Positions 46,245 to 53,779 of a DNA stretch of 64,000 nt are shown here, one piece after another (positions within the stretch are counted from its first letter, which is position 1; each line of letters begins with the position of its first letter). A program made the position numbers and the translations under genes. The notes under the pieces were generated by a model. It was given only the letters and a program-made list of their open reading frames with translations, had not been told where the DNA came from and did not search any database. Origin of the DNA: UBA2030 sp049969475 (lineage in GTDB: Bacteria; Bacteroidota; Bacteroidia; Bacteroidales; TTA-H9); the NCBI GenBank assembly GCA_049969475.1, contig JBMFOU010000018.1:6225-70224 (forward strand), in the 5' to 3' direction.

Positions 46245-47132
46245 TTATTTAAAATGGGTTTGTGAGTTATCTGTGAATACCCATTCCAGTATGGGTTTTC
46301 CACATCTATAGGACTTGATTATTGCCAAAAGTGGATCACCCGTACGGAGTGTGTTTAGTTGGGCTGCTGAAACTAAAATTTCATGTTTTTTCCCTGTTTC
46401 ATCTGTTGCCAGGATAAAGGTTTTCGGACCCCGCAAGAGATCAGGTTTGGTAATGCTTTCAACATAAAATAGTCTAATTAATTGATTTTGCGTATATATG
46501 GGGTCAACTGGTTCTACCCACCGAATACCTGTCTTTGAGAAACAATTTACTTTATCTCCCGGATTGTAGCTTTCAGGCATGCATCGTAAGGGAGCCACCA
46601 GGGGCATAGGGCCCCGGGAGAGGATGGCAAGGGAACTTCCAAATATTTCATCCGAAACACATTCCTCCCAAAGTGTTTCTAGCAACTTCTGACTCTCAGG
46701 AAGAGGTGTTCGGTGGGCGAGATCCGCCGGCTCCATGTTTACCTTGCCCTTGCTGATTGAAATAATCTGAACAGTAATAGTGGACGAATGCGGAGCGTTT
46801 GTGGAAAAGATCACATGGGGGGAGCCCCCTGGGTCAACCCCAATGAGTAATGTAAAGGCAGTGAGATATTTTCTTAAAATTATTGGAATATCGTAAAAAT
46901 TTCCTTCTTCAAACCAGGGATGAGCTGGTTCCAAAAAAATTTTCCCATTACAATTGATTTTATCTACCCTGCAAGTTATTTTTGTACCTGCTTTCAATCC
47001 GTAATTTGCATAGGGCTTGTAATCCTGAAAAAACCGGTAGCCCTGAGCATCTTCCAGTATAAGGTATCGATTTCCGTCGGGAAAAGTCTGAACGCCCATG
47101 AAGGTAAACGTATCCCTGAATCCAGGTTCCAT
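46245..47132 (-). CDS. Conserved-looking hypothetical protein with possible OB-type repeats
   Basis: I do not recognise a named family. The product (295 residues from 47132) begins MEPGFRDTFTFMGV and contains a beta-rich N-terminal segment (RYLILEDAQGYRFFQDY, LKAGTKITCRVDKINCNGKIFLEPAHPWFEEG) that resembles an S1/OB barrel. A comparable closing segment (LRTGDPLLAIIKSYRCGKPILEW) suggests a second copy near the C-terminus. No signal peptide, no membrane segment. The open frame extends to 47180, but a TACATTTG box at 47162-47169 lies inside that extension, so the start at 47132 is preferred. Flanked by a terminator upstream, so transcribed alone. A nucleic-acid-binding role is only a guess. Confidence 0.6.
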   Translation of the reverse strand: MEPGFRDTFTFMGVQTFPDGNRYLILEDAQGYRFFQDYKPYANYGLKAGTKITCRVDKINCNGKIFLEPAHPWFEEGNFYDIPIILRKYLTAFTLLIGVDPGGSPHVIFSTNAPHSSTITVQIISISKGKVNMEPADLAHRTPLPESQKLLETLWEECVSDEIFGSSLAILSRGPMPLVAPLRCMPESYNPGDKVNCFSKTGIRWVEPVDPIYTQNQLIRLFYVESITKPDLLRGPKTFILATDETGKKHEILVSAAQLNTLRTGDPLLAIIKSYRCGKPILEWVFTDNSQTHFK

Positions 47133-47161
47133 ACGGGTATTGCATTGAGATGTCTCTTCGA

Positions 47162-47169
47162 CAAATGTA
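47162..47169 (-). promoter_or_regulatory. -7 element of the hypothetical gene
   Basis: The minus strand reads TACATTTG (TAnnTTTG), 29 bases before the ATG at 47132. The nearest TTTG is 12 bases upstream, shorter than usual. Confidence 0.45.
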
Positions 47170-47228
47170 GGCAGAACCAATCAAAAAACATCATCATGTA
47201 TTGCATGACTTTTTTTGCAACTCATAAT

Positions 47229-47253
47229 AAAAAACCCCGGAGATCGTCCGGGG
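47229..47253 (-). terminator. Strong intrinsic terminator of the candidate ncRNA
   Basis: CCCCGGA/TCCGGGG stem (47235-47241 and 47247-47253) with loop GATCG; on the minus strand it is followed by TTTTTT. There is no protein-coding gene directly upstream on that strand. Confidence 0.9.
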
Positions 47254-47418
47254 CCCCAGTTCTTACCAAACCAATTTATTAAACCCCACTTGGACTGGGT
47301 TATTAAACCCAAAATTTTTTGTCGTTTTCCCAGGTTAAAATTACATTACAGAAAATAGCGGTTGCAAGTGGTTTTTTGAGGATTTCAGGCCCTGTCTTGA
47401 TTGACAACGTGGCCTTTA

Positions 47419-47453
47419 TTTGAGTGAATGTAATTCTTTTTGAGTGAACGTAA
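47419..47453. repeat. Tandem 15-base direct repeat with 20-base period
   Basis: TTTGAGTGAATGTAA at 47419-47433 and TTTGAGTGAACGTAA at 47439-47453 differ at one base. A 20-base period places both copies on nearly the same face of the helix, like a tandem regulator site. They fall inside the candidate ncRNA. Confidence 0.7.
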
Positions 47454-47570
47454 GAATGATTGAAATTGAAAAAATTTTTTGAGGAGCAGCCGAATGATCG
47501 TATCGCGGTTAAATAAAACCCTCAGGAAGATTAATGGTAATCGGGTAAAAATCACTCAGCCAAAGGTACA

Positions 47571-47602
47571 GAATAGCAAATAATGGTTTATAAGTATACA
47601 AA
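47571..47602 (-). promoter_or_regulatory. Promoter of the candidate ncRNA
   Basis: On the minus strand TTTG (47599-47602), exactly 20 bases, then TACCTTTG (47571-47578): both consensus boxes with ideal spacing, with no coding gene directly downstream. Confidence 0.75.
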
Positions 47603-47863
47603 TAACAACTATAGGCATGGCAATAAAAAAGAGCTTCAGGCTCAGGAGAAATAATTGAATTGGCACTGATTTTTTATGTGGTTGATTTAAAGAATATTAT
47701 GATTGTCTTGGAAGGATTATTCCAGGTATTAGGCCTCAGGAGGGAGGTAGCAGAAAATTAGAATTTTGCGGCTAAAAGGGGCATTTAGCCATATGGTTAA
47801 AAATGTTAATGCTTTGAATATAAGAATATTGGCTGCTTTTTTAAGTTTTATTAACTTTTGAAA
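47603..47863. other. Non-coding stretch before acpP
   Basis: AT-rich sequence with no supported gene on either strand. A 7-bp hairpin (GGCTAAA at 47770-47776 with TTTAGCC at 47784-47790) is visible, but it has no T run and its role is unclear. Confidence 0.5.
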
Positions 47864-47895
47864 TTTGCAGAATTTGCGAAATCGTAGTTTCTTTG
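47864..47895 (+). promoter_or_regulatory. Promoter of the acpP-fabF-rnc operon
   Basis: TTTG (47864-47867), a 20-base spacer, then TTTCTTTG (47888-47895), one mismatch from TAnnTTTG. The acpP ATG is 29 bases downstream. Confidence 0.6.
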
Positions 47896-47924
47896 CAGCC
47901 TTGTTTAACCCAAAAACCACACTT

Positions 47925-48164
47925 ATGTCAGACATTGCAACCAGAGTTAAAGCTATCATTGCTGATAAGCTTGGAGTTGACGAAAGTGAAGTTACCCCTG
48001 AAGCCAATTTCACCAATGACTTGGGCGCAGACTCTCTCGACACCGTAGAACTGATTATGGAGTTTGAGAAGGAATTCAACATTGCAATTCCCGACGATCA
48101 GGCTGAAAAGATTAGCACGGTTGGCGAAGCCATCAAGTACATTGAAGAAAACGCCAAAAACTAA
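47925..48164 (+). CDS. acpP: Acyl carrier protein
   Basis: Small acidic carrier of fatty-acyl chains. The 79-residue product starts MSDIATRVKAII and has the phosphopantetheine serine in ADSLDTVEL (Ser37), with the usual four-helix pattern and EEFxIxIPD-type helix II-III segment (FEKEFNIAIPDDQAEK). The frame extends upstream to a TTG at 47865, but that overlaps the promoter and adds non-homologous residues. First gene of the acpP-fabF-rnc block. Confidence 0.97.
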   Translation: MSDIATRVKAIIADKLGVDESEVTPEANFTNDLGADSLDTVELIMEFEKEFNIAIPDDQAEKISTVGEAIKYIEENAKN

Positions 48165-48187
48165 ACGACCCCTAATTCTGTCAATAG

Positions 48188-49444
48188 ATGGAATTGAGAC
48201 GAGTTGTGATAACCGGGTTAGGTGCCCTGACACCGATTGGCAATGATGTATCCAGTTTCTGGGAGAATTTGCTAAACGGTGTCAGCGGTGCAGCCCCCAT
48301 TACATTGTTCAACGCTGAGAAGTTCAAAACCCGTTTCGCTTGCGAAGTAAAAGGTTTTGATCCGCTTGCGCATTTCGATCGTAAGGAAGTACGCAAATAC
48401 GACCGTTTCGCTCAGTTTGGCATTGTAGCTGCTGATCAGGCCATTGAGGATTCGGGGTTTAAGACCGCTGTCAATTTTGACCCTCTTCGGGTGGGTGTAA
48501 TTTGGGCATCTGGCATTGGGGGCATCATTTCCTTCCAGGAAGAAATTCGTGGATATTACCAGGGTGATGGAACCCCCAGGTTCAGTCCATTCTTCATTCC
48601 CAAGATGATTGCCGATATTACAGCAGGCCATATTAGCATGAAGCATGGGTTTATGGGGCCCAACTTTGCAACCATCTCGGCCTGTGCTTCTTCGGCCAAT
48701 GCCATTGTGGATGCCTTTAACTATATTCGTCTGGGAAAGGCTGATATAATTATCACCGGCGGATCAGAGGCTTCTATTAATGAAGCGGGTGTGGGTGGAT
48801 TCAATGCTATGCATGCCATTAGTACTCGTAACGACGATCCGCAGACTGCTTCCCGGCCTTTCGACAAAGATCGTGATGGTTTTGTGATGGGAGAAGGGGG
48901 AGCAGGTCTGGTTCTTGAGGAATTAGAACATGCGCTGGCACGTGGGGCTAAAATCTATGCCGAAGTGGGGGGCGCCGGTCTATCGGCCGATGCCTACCAC
49001 ATGACCAGCCCCCATCCCGATGGAGAAGGTGCCCGGCTTTCCATGCTATGGGCTATCGAAGATGCTGGAATGAAGCTCGAAGACATTGACCACATCAACA
49101 CCCATGGTACCAGTACTCCTCAGGGTGATATTGCCGAACCCAAAGCTATTGTGAGGCTTTTTGGTGAACATGCCTACCAAATCAATATCAATTCTACTAA
49201 GTCGATGACGGGCCATTTGTTGGGTGCTGCCGGGGCTGTAGAAGCTATTGCCACCACACTTGCCGTTGCTAACGACATCGTTCCGCCCACCATCAACCAT
49301 TTCACCGATGACCCTGAAATAGATAACCGCTTAAATTTTACCTTCCATAAAGCTCAGCCCAGGGTCGTAAGAGCCGCCATTAGCAATACTTTTGGTTTCG
49401 GCGGGCACAACGCCTCTATTCTAATCCGTAAACTGGAACGCTAA
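48188..49444 (+). CDS. fabF: 3-Oxoacyl-[acyl-carrier-protein] synthase II (FabF)
   Basis: Condensing enzyme extending acyl-ACP with malonyl-ACP. The 418-residue thiolase-fold product has the catalytic triad Cys166 (ISACASSA), His in NTHGTSTPQGD (~305) and His in SMTGHLLGAAG (~342), and the C-terminal GFGGHNAS loop. Standard length. Lies 23 bases after acpP and 9 bases before rnc. Confidence 0.97.
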   Translation: MELRRVVITGLGALTPIGNDVSSFWENLLNGVSGAAPITLFNAEKFKTRFACEVKGFDPLAHFDRKEVRKYDRFAQFGIVAADQAIEDSGFKTAVNFDPLRVGVIWASGIGGIISFQEEIRGYYQGDGTPRFSPFFIPKMIADITAGHISMKHGFMGPNFATISACASSANAIVDAFNYIRLGKADIIITGGSEASINEAGVGGFNAMHAISTRNDDPQTASRPFDKDRDGFVMGEGGAGLVLEELEHALARGAKIYAEVGGAGLSADAYHMTSPHPDGEGARLSMLWAIEDAGMKLEDIDHINTHGTSTPQGDIAEPKAIVRLFGEHAYQININSTKSMTGHLLGAAGAVEAIATTLAVANDIVPPTINHFTDDPEIDNRLNFTFHKAQPRVVRAAISNTFGFGGHNASILIRKLER

Positions 49445-49453
49445 AACAGCGGA

Positions 49454-50203
49454 ATGAAAAGCCTGCTGAAGCGCCTGAGAATTCATTTCTCTCCAGACAA
49501 ACCGCTTTATTTAGCCATAAAAAATATTTTCGGGTTTTGGCCCGGAAATATTTTTTTATATAAACTGGCCTTACGACACAGATCAGCCCCACTGAAAATG
49601 GTTAATGGGGAAAAGCTTTCCAATGAGCGCCTTGAATTTCTGGGTGATGCTATTCTCGATGCCGTGGTGGCTCATTATCTTTTCCGTCTTTTCCCCTTAC
49701 GCGACGAAGGTTTTCTTACCGAAATGCGTAGCAAGATCGTTAGTCGCAACCAGCTTAACTTGATCTCACGAAAAATAGGTCTCTTCGACCTGATTACCAC
49801 CCAGCGCGATCAACATCCCGGAAAGTCCATCAGCGGAGATGCCTTCGAAGCCTTCATTGGAGCTATGTTTATCGATAAAGGCTATGATTTTACGGAACAG
49901 ATTCTCATTAATAAAATTCTCAAAGTGCATTTCGACCTCTATGAGCTTGAACACAAAGACTTCAATTTTAAGAGTAAACTTATTGAGTGGGGTCAAAAAG
50001 AAAAGCACCCGATAGAGTTTCGGGTGGTGGCTGAGAAAGGTAATGGACATTCCAAGCAATACCAAGTGGAGGTTAAAATTGATCATCAGCGGGTTGCCAC
50101 TGCTATCGATAGTTCTATCAAGGGAGCTGAGCAACTAGCAGCCGAGAAGGCTGTTAATTATCTGAAGGAACAGGGTGTTGAAGTCAATAACCACCTGGCC
50201 TGA
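49454..50203 (+). CDS. rnc: Ribonuclease III
   Basis: Double-strand-specific endoribonuclease for rRNA and mRNA processing. The 249-residue product has the family signature NERLEFLGDAILDAVVAH (near residue 55), the second catalytic acidic segment GDAFEAFIGAMFIDKG (near residue 130) and a C-terminal double-stranded RNA-binding domain (FKSKLIEWGQKEKHP to AEQLAAEKAVNYL). A ~25-residue N-terminal extension is usual for Bacteroidota. Co-transcribed with fabF. Confidence 0.96.
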   Translation: MKSLLKRLRIHFSPDKPLYLAIKNIFGFWPGNIFLYKLALRHRSAPLKMVNGEKLSNERLEFLGDAILDAVVAHYLFRLFPLRDEGFLTEMRSKIVSRNQLNLISRKIGLFDLITTQRDQHPGKSISGDAFEAFIGAMFIDKGYDFTEQILINKILKVHFDLYELEHKDFNFKSKLIEWGQKEKHPIEFRVVAEKGNGHSKQYQVEVKIDHQRVATAIDSSIKGAEQLAAEKAVNYLKEQGVEVNNHLA

Positions 50204-50214
50204 AATTTTTAGTT

Positions 50215-50241
50215 TAAATTTGGGGGCACAAATACCCCCAA
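50215..50241 (+). promoter_or_regulatory. -7 element with overlapping inverted repeat upstream of the IPExxxVDY-type gene
   Basis: TAAATTTG (50215-50222) matches TAnnTTTG. Directly overlapping it is TTGGGGG-N8-CCCCCAA (50220-50226 and 50235-50241), ending six bases before the ATG. The repeat may be an operator or form an early mRNA hairpin. Confidence 0.45.
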
Positions 50242-50247
50242 CCGTTT

Positions 50248-50748
50248 ATGCCGGCCAAACGTCTCCAGCTGGATCCTGATCTTGAGATTTCTAGCCATTT
50301 CAGGGTATTTGGTTTAGAGACACAACTTCCAGATTACAAACTCACCCTCCGGCTCAACCAGAAACTTCGTTGGAGGATGCGTCGTGTCAACAGTTTCAGG
50401 GTTTTTGGTAAAAGGCCTGGTGCTTTTGAGGATTTTGCTCTCTACCATTACGAGTGGAACGATTATGCTGGTCTCTTCCTGGTGATTCCTATCTCTCAGA
50501 TTAATAGTTTGGTACCCCTGTCTTATTTTCTTATCCGCGGAAGTTTGTTGCCTCAGCAGGAGAAAGTGATGCTGTCACTTATAGAAGCTGTGGAAGGAAT
50601 CATCAACATTTATCCCATTGATTGGACGTCAGGCCAGTGGCCGAAAACTTACCGCGACTGGCTCAGGAATTTGCTCATCGATTTGGAGTATCACATCAAC
50701 GATAATATCGTGACCTCAGCTACCCCTTTCGATGTTGAATTGATATGA
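50248..50748 (+). CDS. IPExxxVDY family protein
   Basis: The 166-residue product belongs, by gene order and overall pattern, to the small Bacteroidota family named IPExxxVDY that sits beside pyk. The pattern FGLETQLPDYKLTLRLNQKL near residue 22 is typical of the N-terminal region. The name-giving motif is worn here to INSLVPLSY followed by FLIRG, so identification rests partly on context. Function is unknown. No signal peptide. It is 22 bases before pyk and likely co-transcribed with it. Confidence 0.65.
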   Translation: MPAKRLQLDPDLEISSHFRVFGLETQLPDYKLTLRLNQKLRWRMRRVNSFRVFGKRPGAFEDFALYHYEWNDYAGLFLVIPISQINSLVPLSYFLIRGSLLPQQEKVMLSLIEAVEGIINIYPIDWTSGQWPKTYRDWLRNLLIDLEYHINDNIVTSATPFDVELI

Positions 50749-50770
50749 TAGGCAACCTCAAATTAATATT

Positions 50771-52192
50771 ATGAAAACCAAAATCGTTGCTACACTGGGT
50801 CCTGCTTCATCAAGCCCTGAAATTATGGAATCCATGCTAAAAGCAGGCGTAGATGTTTTTCGTATTAATTTTTCGCATGCCAACCACAAAACTTTACCAG
50901 GACAAATAGCAGCACTCAGGGAAATCATCAACCGAAATAAGGGGCGGTGTGCGTTACTGGGCGATTTACAGGGACCTAAAATACGTATTGGTGAGGTGAG
51001 GGGAGGAGCTATTCAGTTAAAGGCGGGTCAACTCATACGCTTGGCTGGGGGTATGGGTATCTCCGACGAGAATCTGCTTTGGATAAGCTACGATGCATTG
51101 TATCGTGATGTACAGCCTGGCGAAACCATTCTGCTCGACGACGGTAAACTGAGTCTGAAAGTTGAGTCGAAGACCAGCGATGAACAACTAATAGCCCGTG
51201 TGTTAGTGAGGGGAGTGCTCACCTCACGCAAAGGAGTCAATCTGCCCGAAAGCCGCTTAACGGTTCCTGCTATTACAGAAAAAGATTTGCTGGATCTGCA
51301 ACTTGCCAGCCAGCTTGAGTTGGACTGGATAGCTCTCTCTTTTGTCAGACAGGCCAAAGACATCACAGCCCTTAGAAAAGAAATCCGCAAGATGAGCCGC
51401 AATTGGAATCCGGGCATTGTAGCTAAAATTGAGAAACCCGAGGCTGTAAAGAACCTGGATGAAATTATCGACGTGGCGGATGCTTTGATGGTTGCCAGGG
51501 GCGATTTGGGAGTGGAAATGCCTTTCGAACAGATTCCTGCCATTCAGAAAACTATTATCCGCAAAGCCGTTCCCCGGTGCAAGCCTGTAATTGTGGCCAC
51601 CCAGATGCTGGAAGGTATGATTAATAATACACGGCCTACCCGGGCCGAAATCAACGATGTGGCCAACTCGGTGATGGATGGCGCCGATGCCCTGATGCTC
51701 AGTGGCGAAACCTCTACCGGCCAATACCCCGTGGAAGCCGTGGCTGCCATGAGTCGCATCATTCAGGAAACAGAGAAATATCCTGAAACTTATCATAAAC
51801 CTCAGGTTCTGCCAGGGGCGAAAACCTCGCGCGCCATTAGCGATGCTGTCATCAGCGCAGCGGTAGACCTGAGTATACAATTGCAGGCCGACGCTTTGCT
51901 TACCTATACCCTCACCGGCTATACTGCCCGTAAGCTTTCCAGCCTGAGACCCGGTGCCCGCATTTTTATCTTTGCCAAAAGCCCAAGGCTTATCCGAAGG
52001 CTCAACCTTCACTGGGGTATTACTGGTTTCGTTCAGAAAAACCTTCACTACACCGACGACAATCTGGGCCAAATGGTGCAACTGCTCACACAGGAGGGTG
52101 AAATAGCAAAAGGCAATGTGGTTATTAAAATCGCTGGCTTTCCCATGAAAGAAAAAGTTAAATCCAATATGCTTGTAGTGAGCAGGGTTTGA
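50771..52192 (+). CDS. pyk: Pyruvate kinase
   Basis: Final ATP-forming step of glycolysis: phosphoenolpyruvate plus ADP to pyruvate plus ATP. The 473-residue product has KTKIVATLGPASSS at the N-terminus, FRINFSHA, the signature IVAKIEKPEAVKNLDEI with the catalytic Lys (near residue 220), MVARGDLGVEMP, and LMLSGETSTGQYPVEA. The C-terminal allosteric domain is present and of normal length. A moderate terminator follows. Confidence 0.97.
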   Translation: MKTKIVATLGPASSSPEIMESMLKAGVDVFRINFSHANHKTLPGQIAALREIINRNKGRCALLGDLQGPKIRIGEVRGGAIQLKAGQLIRLAGGMGISDENLLWISYDALYRDVQPGETILLDDGKLSLKVESKTSDEQLIARVLVRGVLTSRKGVNLPESRLTVPAITEKDLLDLQLASQLELDWIALSFVRQAKDITALRKEIRKMSRNWNPGIVAKIEKPEAVKNLDEIIDVADALMVARGDLGVEMPFEQIPAIQKTIIRKAVPRCKPVIVATQMLEGMINNTRPTRAEINDVANSVMDGADALMLSGETSTGQYPVEAVAAMSRIIQETEKYPETYHKPQVLPGAKTSRAISDAVISAAVDLSIQLQADALLTYTLTGYTARKLSSLRPGARIFIFAKSPRLIRRLNLHWGITGFVQKNLHYTDDNLGQMVQLLTQEGEIAKGNVVIKIAGFPMKEKVKSNMLVVSRV

Positions 52193-52204
52193 TTTTTACT
52201 GTAA

Positions 52205-52241
52205 GAAGAGCCAAAACATTTTCACGGGCTTTCTGTTTTTT
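52205..52241 (+). terminator. Probable terminator of pyk
   Basis: An imperfect stem (AGAGCC at 52207-52212 against GGCTTTCT at 52227-52234) is followed by TTTTTT at 52236-52241, 13 bases after the pyk stop codon. Confidence 0.5.
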
Positions 52242-52334
52242 CATCAATTATATATTGAAAATAAGCTATTAAGCCAGAAAAAAGTTGTAAAATTGCAGCA
52301 CTTAGAGATAGTAAGGATCCTTAATCCTCATCCG

Positions 52335-53402
52335 ATGCGGAAAACTTTGATTCTGTATATTTTGGTACTTTTATGGCCTTCAGCACTGAAGTCCGCCACC
52401 CAAGGTGAGTTCAACGCGGGTCAAATGATCATGGAGCATGTAACCGATGCGCACGAATGGCATATATTCAGCATCGGCCATACCCATGTAAGCATTCCTC
52501 TCCCGGTTATTTTATGGCATGAGGGGCGGCTGTATGTTTTCAACTTTTCCCAATTTCATCACGGTGAAAGCACTTATAAGGGATTTAAATATATGACCGA
52601 TGGCCCTTTAAAGGGCAAAATTGTCTATATAAGTGAGTCAGACGGTCAGCCCGTAGTGCCTCTCGATTTTTCTATTACCAAAAACGTGCTGGCTATTTTC
52701 TTCAGCGTTATTTTACTCTTAGTGATTTTCTTTTCTATTGCATCTTATTATCGTCGTAATCCCAATACCCCACCCAGGGGGCTAGCAGCTTTACTTGAGC
52801 CCATTATTCTCTTTATTCGTGACGACATTGCGCGTTCTTCCATCGGCGAAAAACTTTACGAGCGTTACACACCCTATTTGCTGACGGTTTTCTTTTTCAT
52901 TTTTTTCAACAATTTAATGGGACTGGTACCTTTTTTCCCGGGAGGAGCCAACGTTACGGGGAATATTACAGTAACCATGGTTTTGGCTTTGTTTACCTTT
53001 TTTATTACTACTATTAGTGGAAACCGCGATTATTGGCGGCATATTTTCAATGCCCCGGGCGTGCCCTGGTGGCTTAAAATTCCCGTGCCCCTGATGCCTG
53101 TGGTAGAATTGCTGGGGGTGTTTACCAAGCCCTTCGTGCTCATGGTCCGTCTTTTTGCCAACATTACTGCTGGGCACATCATCGTACTGGGCTTTATCTC
53201 CGTGATTTTCATTTTCGGAAACATTCATCCGGCCCTGGGATATGGAGTAAGCTGGGTTTCGGTGCTCATGTCGGTGTTTCTGAGCCTCCTCGAGTTGCTG
53301 GTTGCTTTTTTGCAGGCATTTGTATTTACCTTGTTGTCAGCCTTATATTTTGGAATGGCTACAGAAGAGCATGCCAGTGATCACTCTCACACTTCGCATT
53401 AA
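52335..53402 (+). CDS. atpB: F0F1 ATP synthase subunit a
   Basis: Proton half-channel subunit. The 355-residue product starts MRKTLILYILVLLW at 52335 with a signal-like helix and a ~100-residue extracytoplasmic N-terminal region that is usual in Bacteroidota, followed by five or six transmembrane helices. The essential Arg lies in VLMVRLFANITAGH (near residue 275). An upstream in-frame TTG (52293) is less likely than the ATG. First gene of atpBEFHAG; a TAAAATTG box lies at 52288-52295. Confidence 0.93.
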   Translation: MRKTLILYILVLLWPSALKSATQGEFNAGQMIMEHVTDAHEWHIFSIGHTHVSIPLPVILWHEGRLYVFNFSQFHHGESTYKGFKYMTDGPLKGKIVYISESDGQPVVPLDFSITKNVLAIFFSVILLLVIFFSIASYYRRNPNTPPRGLAALLEPIILFIRDDIARSSIGEKLYERYTPYLLTVFFFIFFNNLMGLVPFFPGGANVTGNITVTMVLALFTFFITTISGNRDYWRHIFNAPGVPWWLKIPVPLMPVVELLGVFTKPFVLMVRLFANITAGHIIVLGFISVIFIFGNIHPALGYGVSWVSVLMSVFLSLLELLVAFLQAFVFTLLSALYFGMATEEHASDHSHTSH

Positions 53403-53426
53403 ACCTTTACCCTAAACTCTTATACT

Positions 53427-53687
53427 ATGTCGTTATTAAACATTCTTTTACAAACCGCAGTGGACTTATCGCCATATGCAAAGATCGGAGCAGGGCTGGG
53501 TGCGGGTATTGCTGCCATTGGTGCCGGTCTGGGCATTGGTAACATTGGTGCCAGAGCACTGGAAGCCATAGCCCGTCAGCCCGAAGCTGTCAACGATATT
53601 CGCTCCAACATGATTGTTGCTGCCGCTCTTATCGAAGGCGTAGCTTTTTTTGCTGTGGTGATATGTTTGTTGATCCTTATCCTGTGA
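53427..53687 (+). CDS. atpE: F0F1 ATP synthase subunit c
   Basis: Ring-forming proteolipid of 86 residues: two helices joined by the polar loop ARQPEA. The ion-binding carboxylate is the Glu of AALIEGVAFF in helix 2. The Na-type signature (Gln in helix 1 and ES/T after the Glu) is not present: helix 1 has GIGNIG and helix 2 has EGV. Proton coupling is therefore favoured. Followed by a hairpin that may set a higher dose of this subunit. Confidence 0.95.
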   Translation: MSLLNILLQTAVDLSPYAKIGAGLGAGIAAIGAGLGIGNIGARALEAIARQPEAVNDIRSNMIVAAALIEGVAFFAVVICLLILIL

Positions 53688-53704
53688 TAAGGCACAAGGC
53701 TCGC

Positions 53705-53739
53705 AAGGCTGTATGCAGCGGTTGGCTGCAGCCAGCCTT
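53705..53739 (+). other. Intercistronic hairpin between atpE and atpF
   Basis: Two stacked stems: AAGGCT (53705-53710) with AGCCTT (53734-53739), enclosing GCAGC (53715-53719) with GCTGC (53725-53729). Only a short T run follows, so it is more likely an mRNA-stabilising or partial-termination element than a full terminator. Confidence 0.6.
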
Positions 53740-53779
53740 TTCTAAGGAAAATAATTGATTATTAATAATATAATAGTCC

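Larger units (their letters stand above)
47229..47566 (-). ncRNA. Candidate stand-alone non-coding RNA of ~340 nt
   Basis: Transcription is predicted from a perfect two-part promoter (TTTG at 47599-47602, 20-base spacer, TACCTTTG at 47571-47578) to a strong terminator (47229-47253). Within it the only ATG is followed at once by TAA, so no ATG-started reading frame exists. The 3' third is the most structured: hairpin GGGTT-TAAT-AACCC (RNA-sense), a CCAGT/ACTGG pairing, two copies of GGGTTTAATAA, then the terminator. The middle has a 20-base-period direct repeat. The landmarks of RNase P RNA, tmRNA and SRP RNA that I know are not seen. A 6S-like RNA or a leader RNA of the downstream hypothetical gene remain possible. 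Confidence 0.6.

Noticed and set aside
47229..47566. RNase P RNA, tmRNA or SRP RNA as identity of the candidate ncRNA
   Set aside because: The conserved landmarks I would expect (GAGGAAAGTCC-type, tRNA-like ends with a tag frame, GGAAGCAG-type loop) are not visible; only the size fits the first two.
51257..52081. A 274-codon minus-strand frame opposite pyk
   Set aside because: Pyruvate kinase on the plus strand is complete with all motifs; the antisense frame has no recognisable domain.
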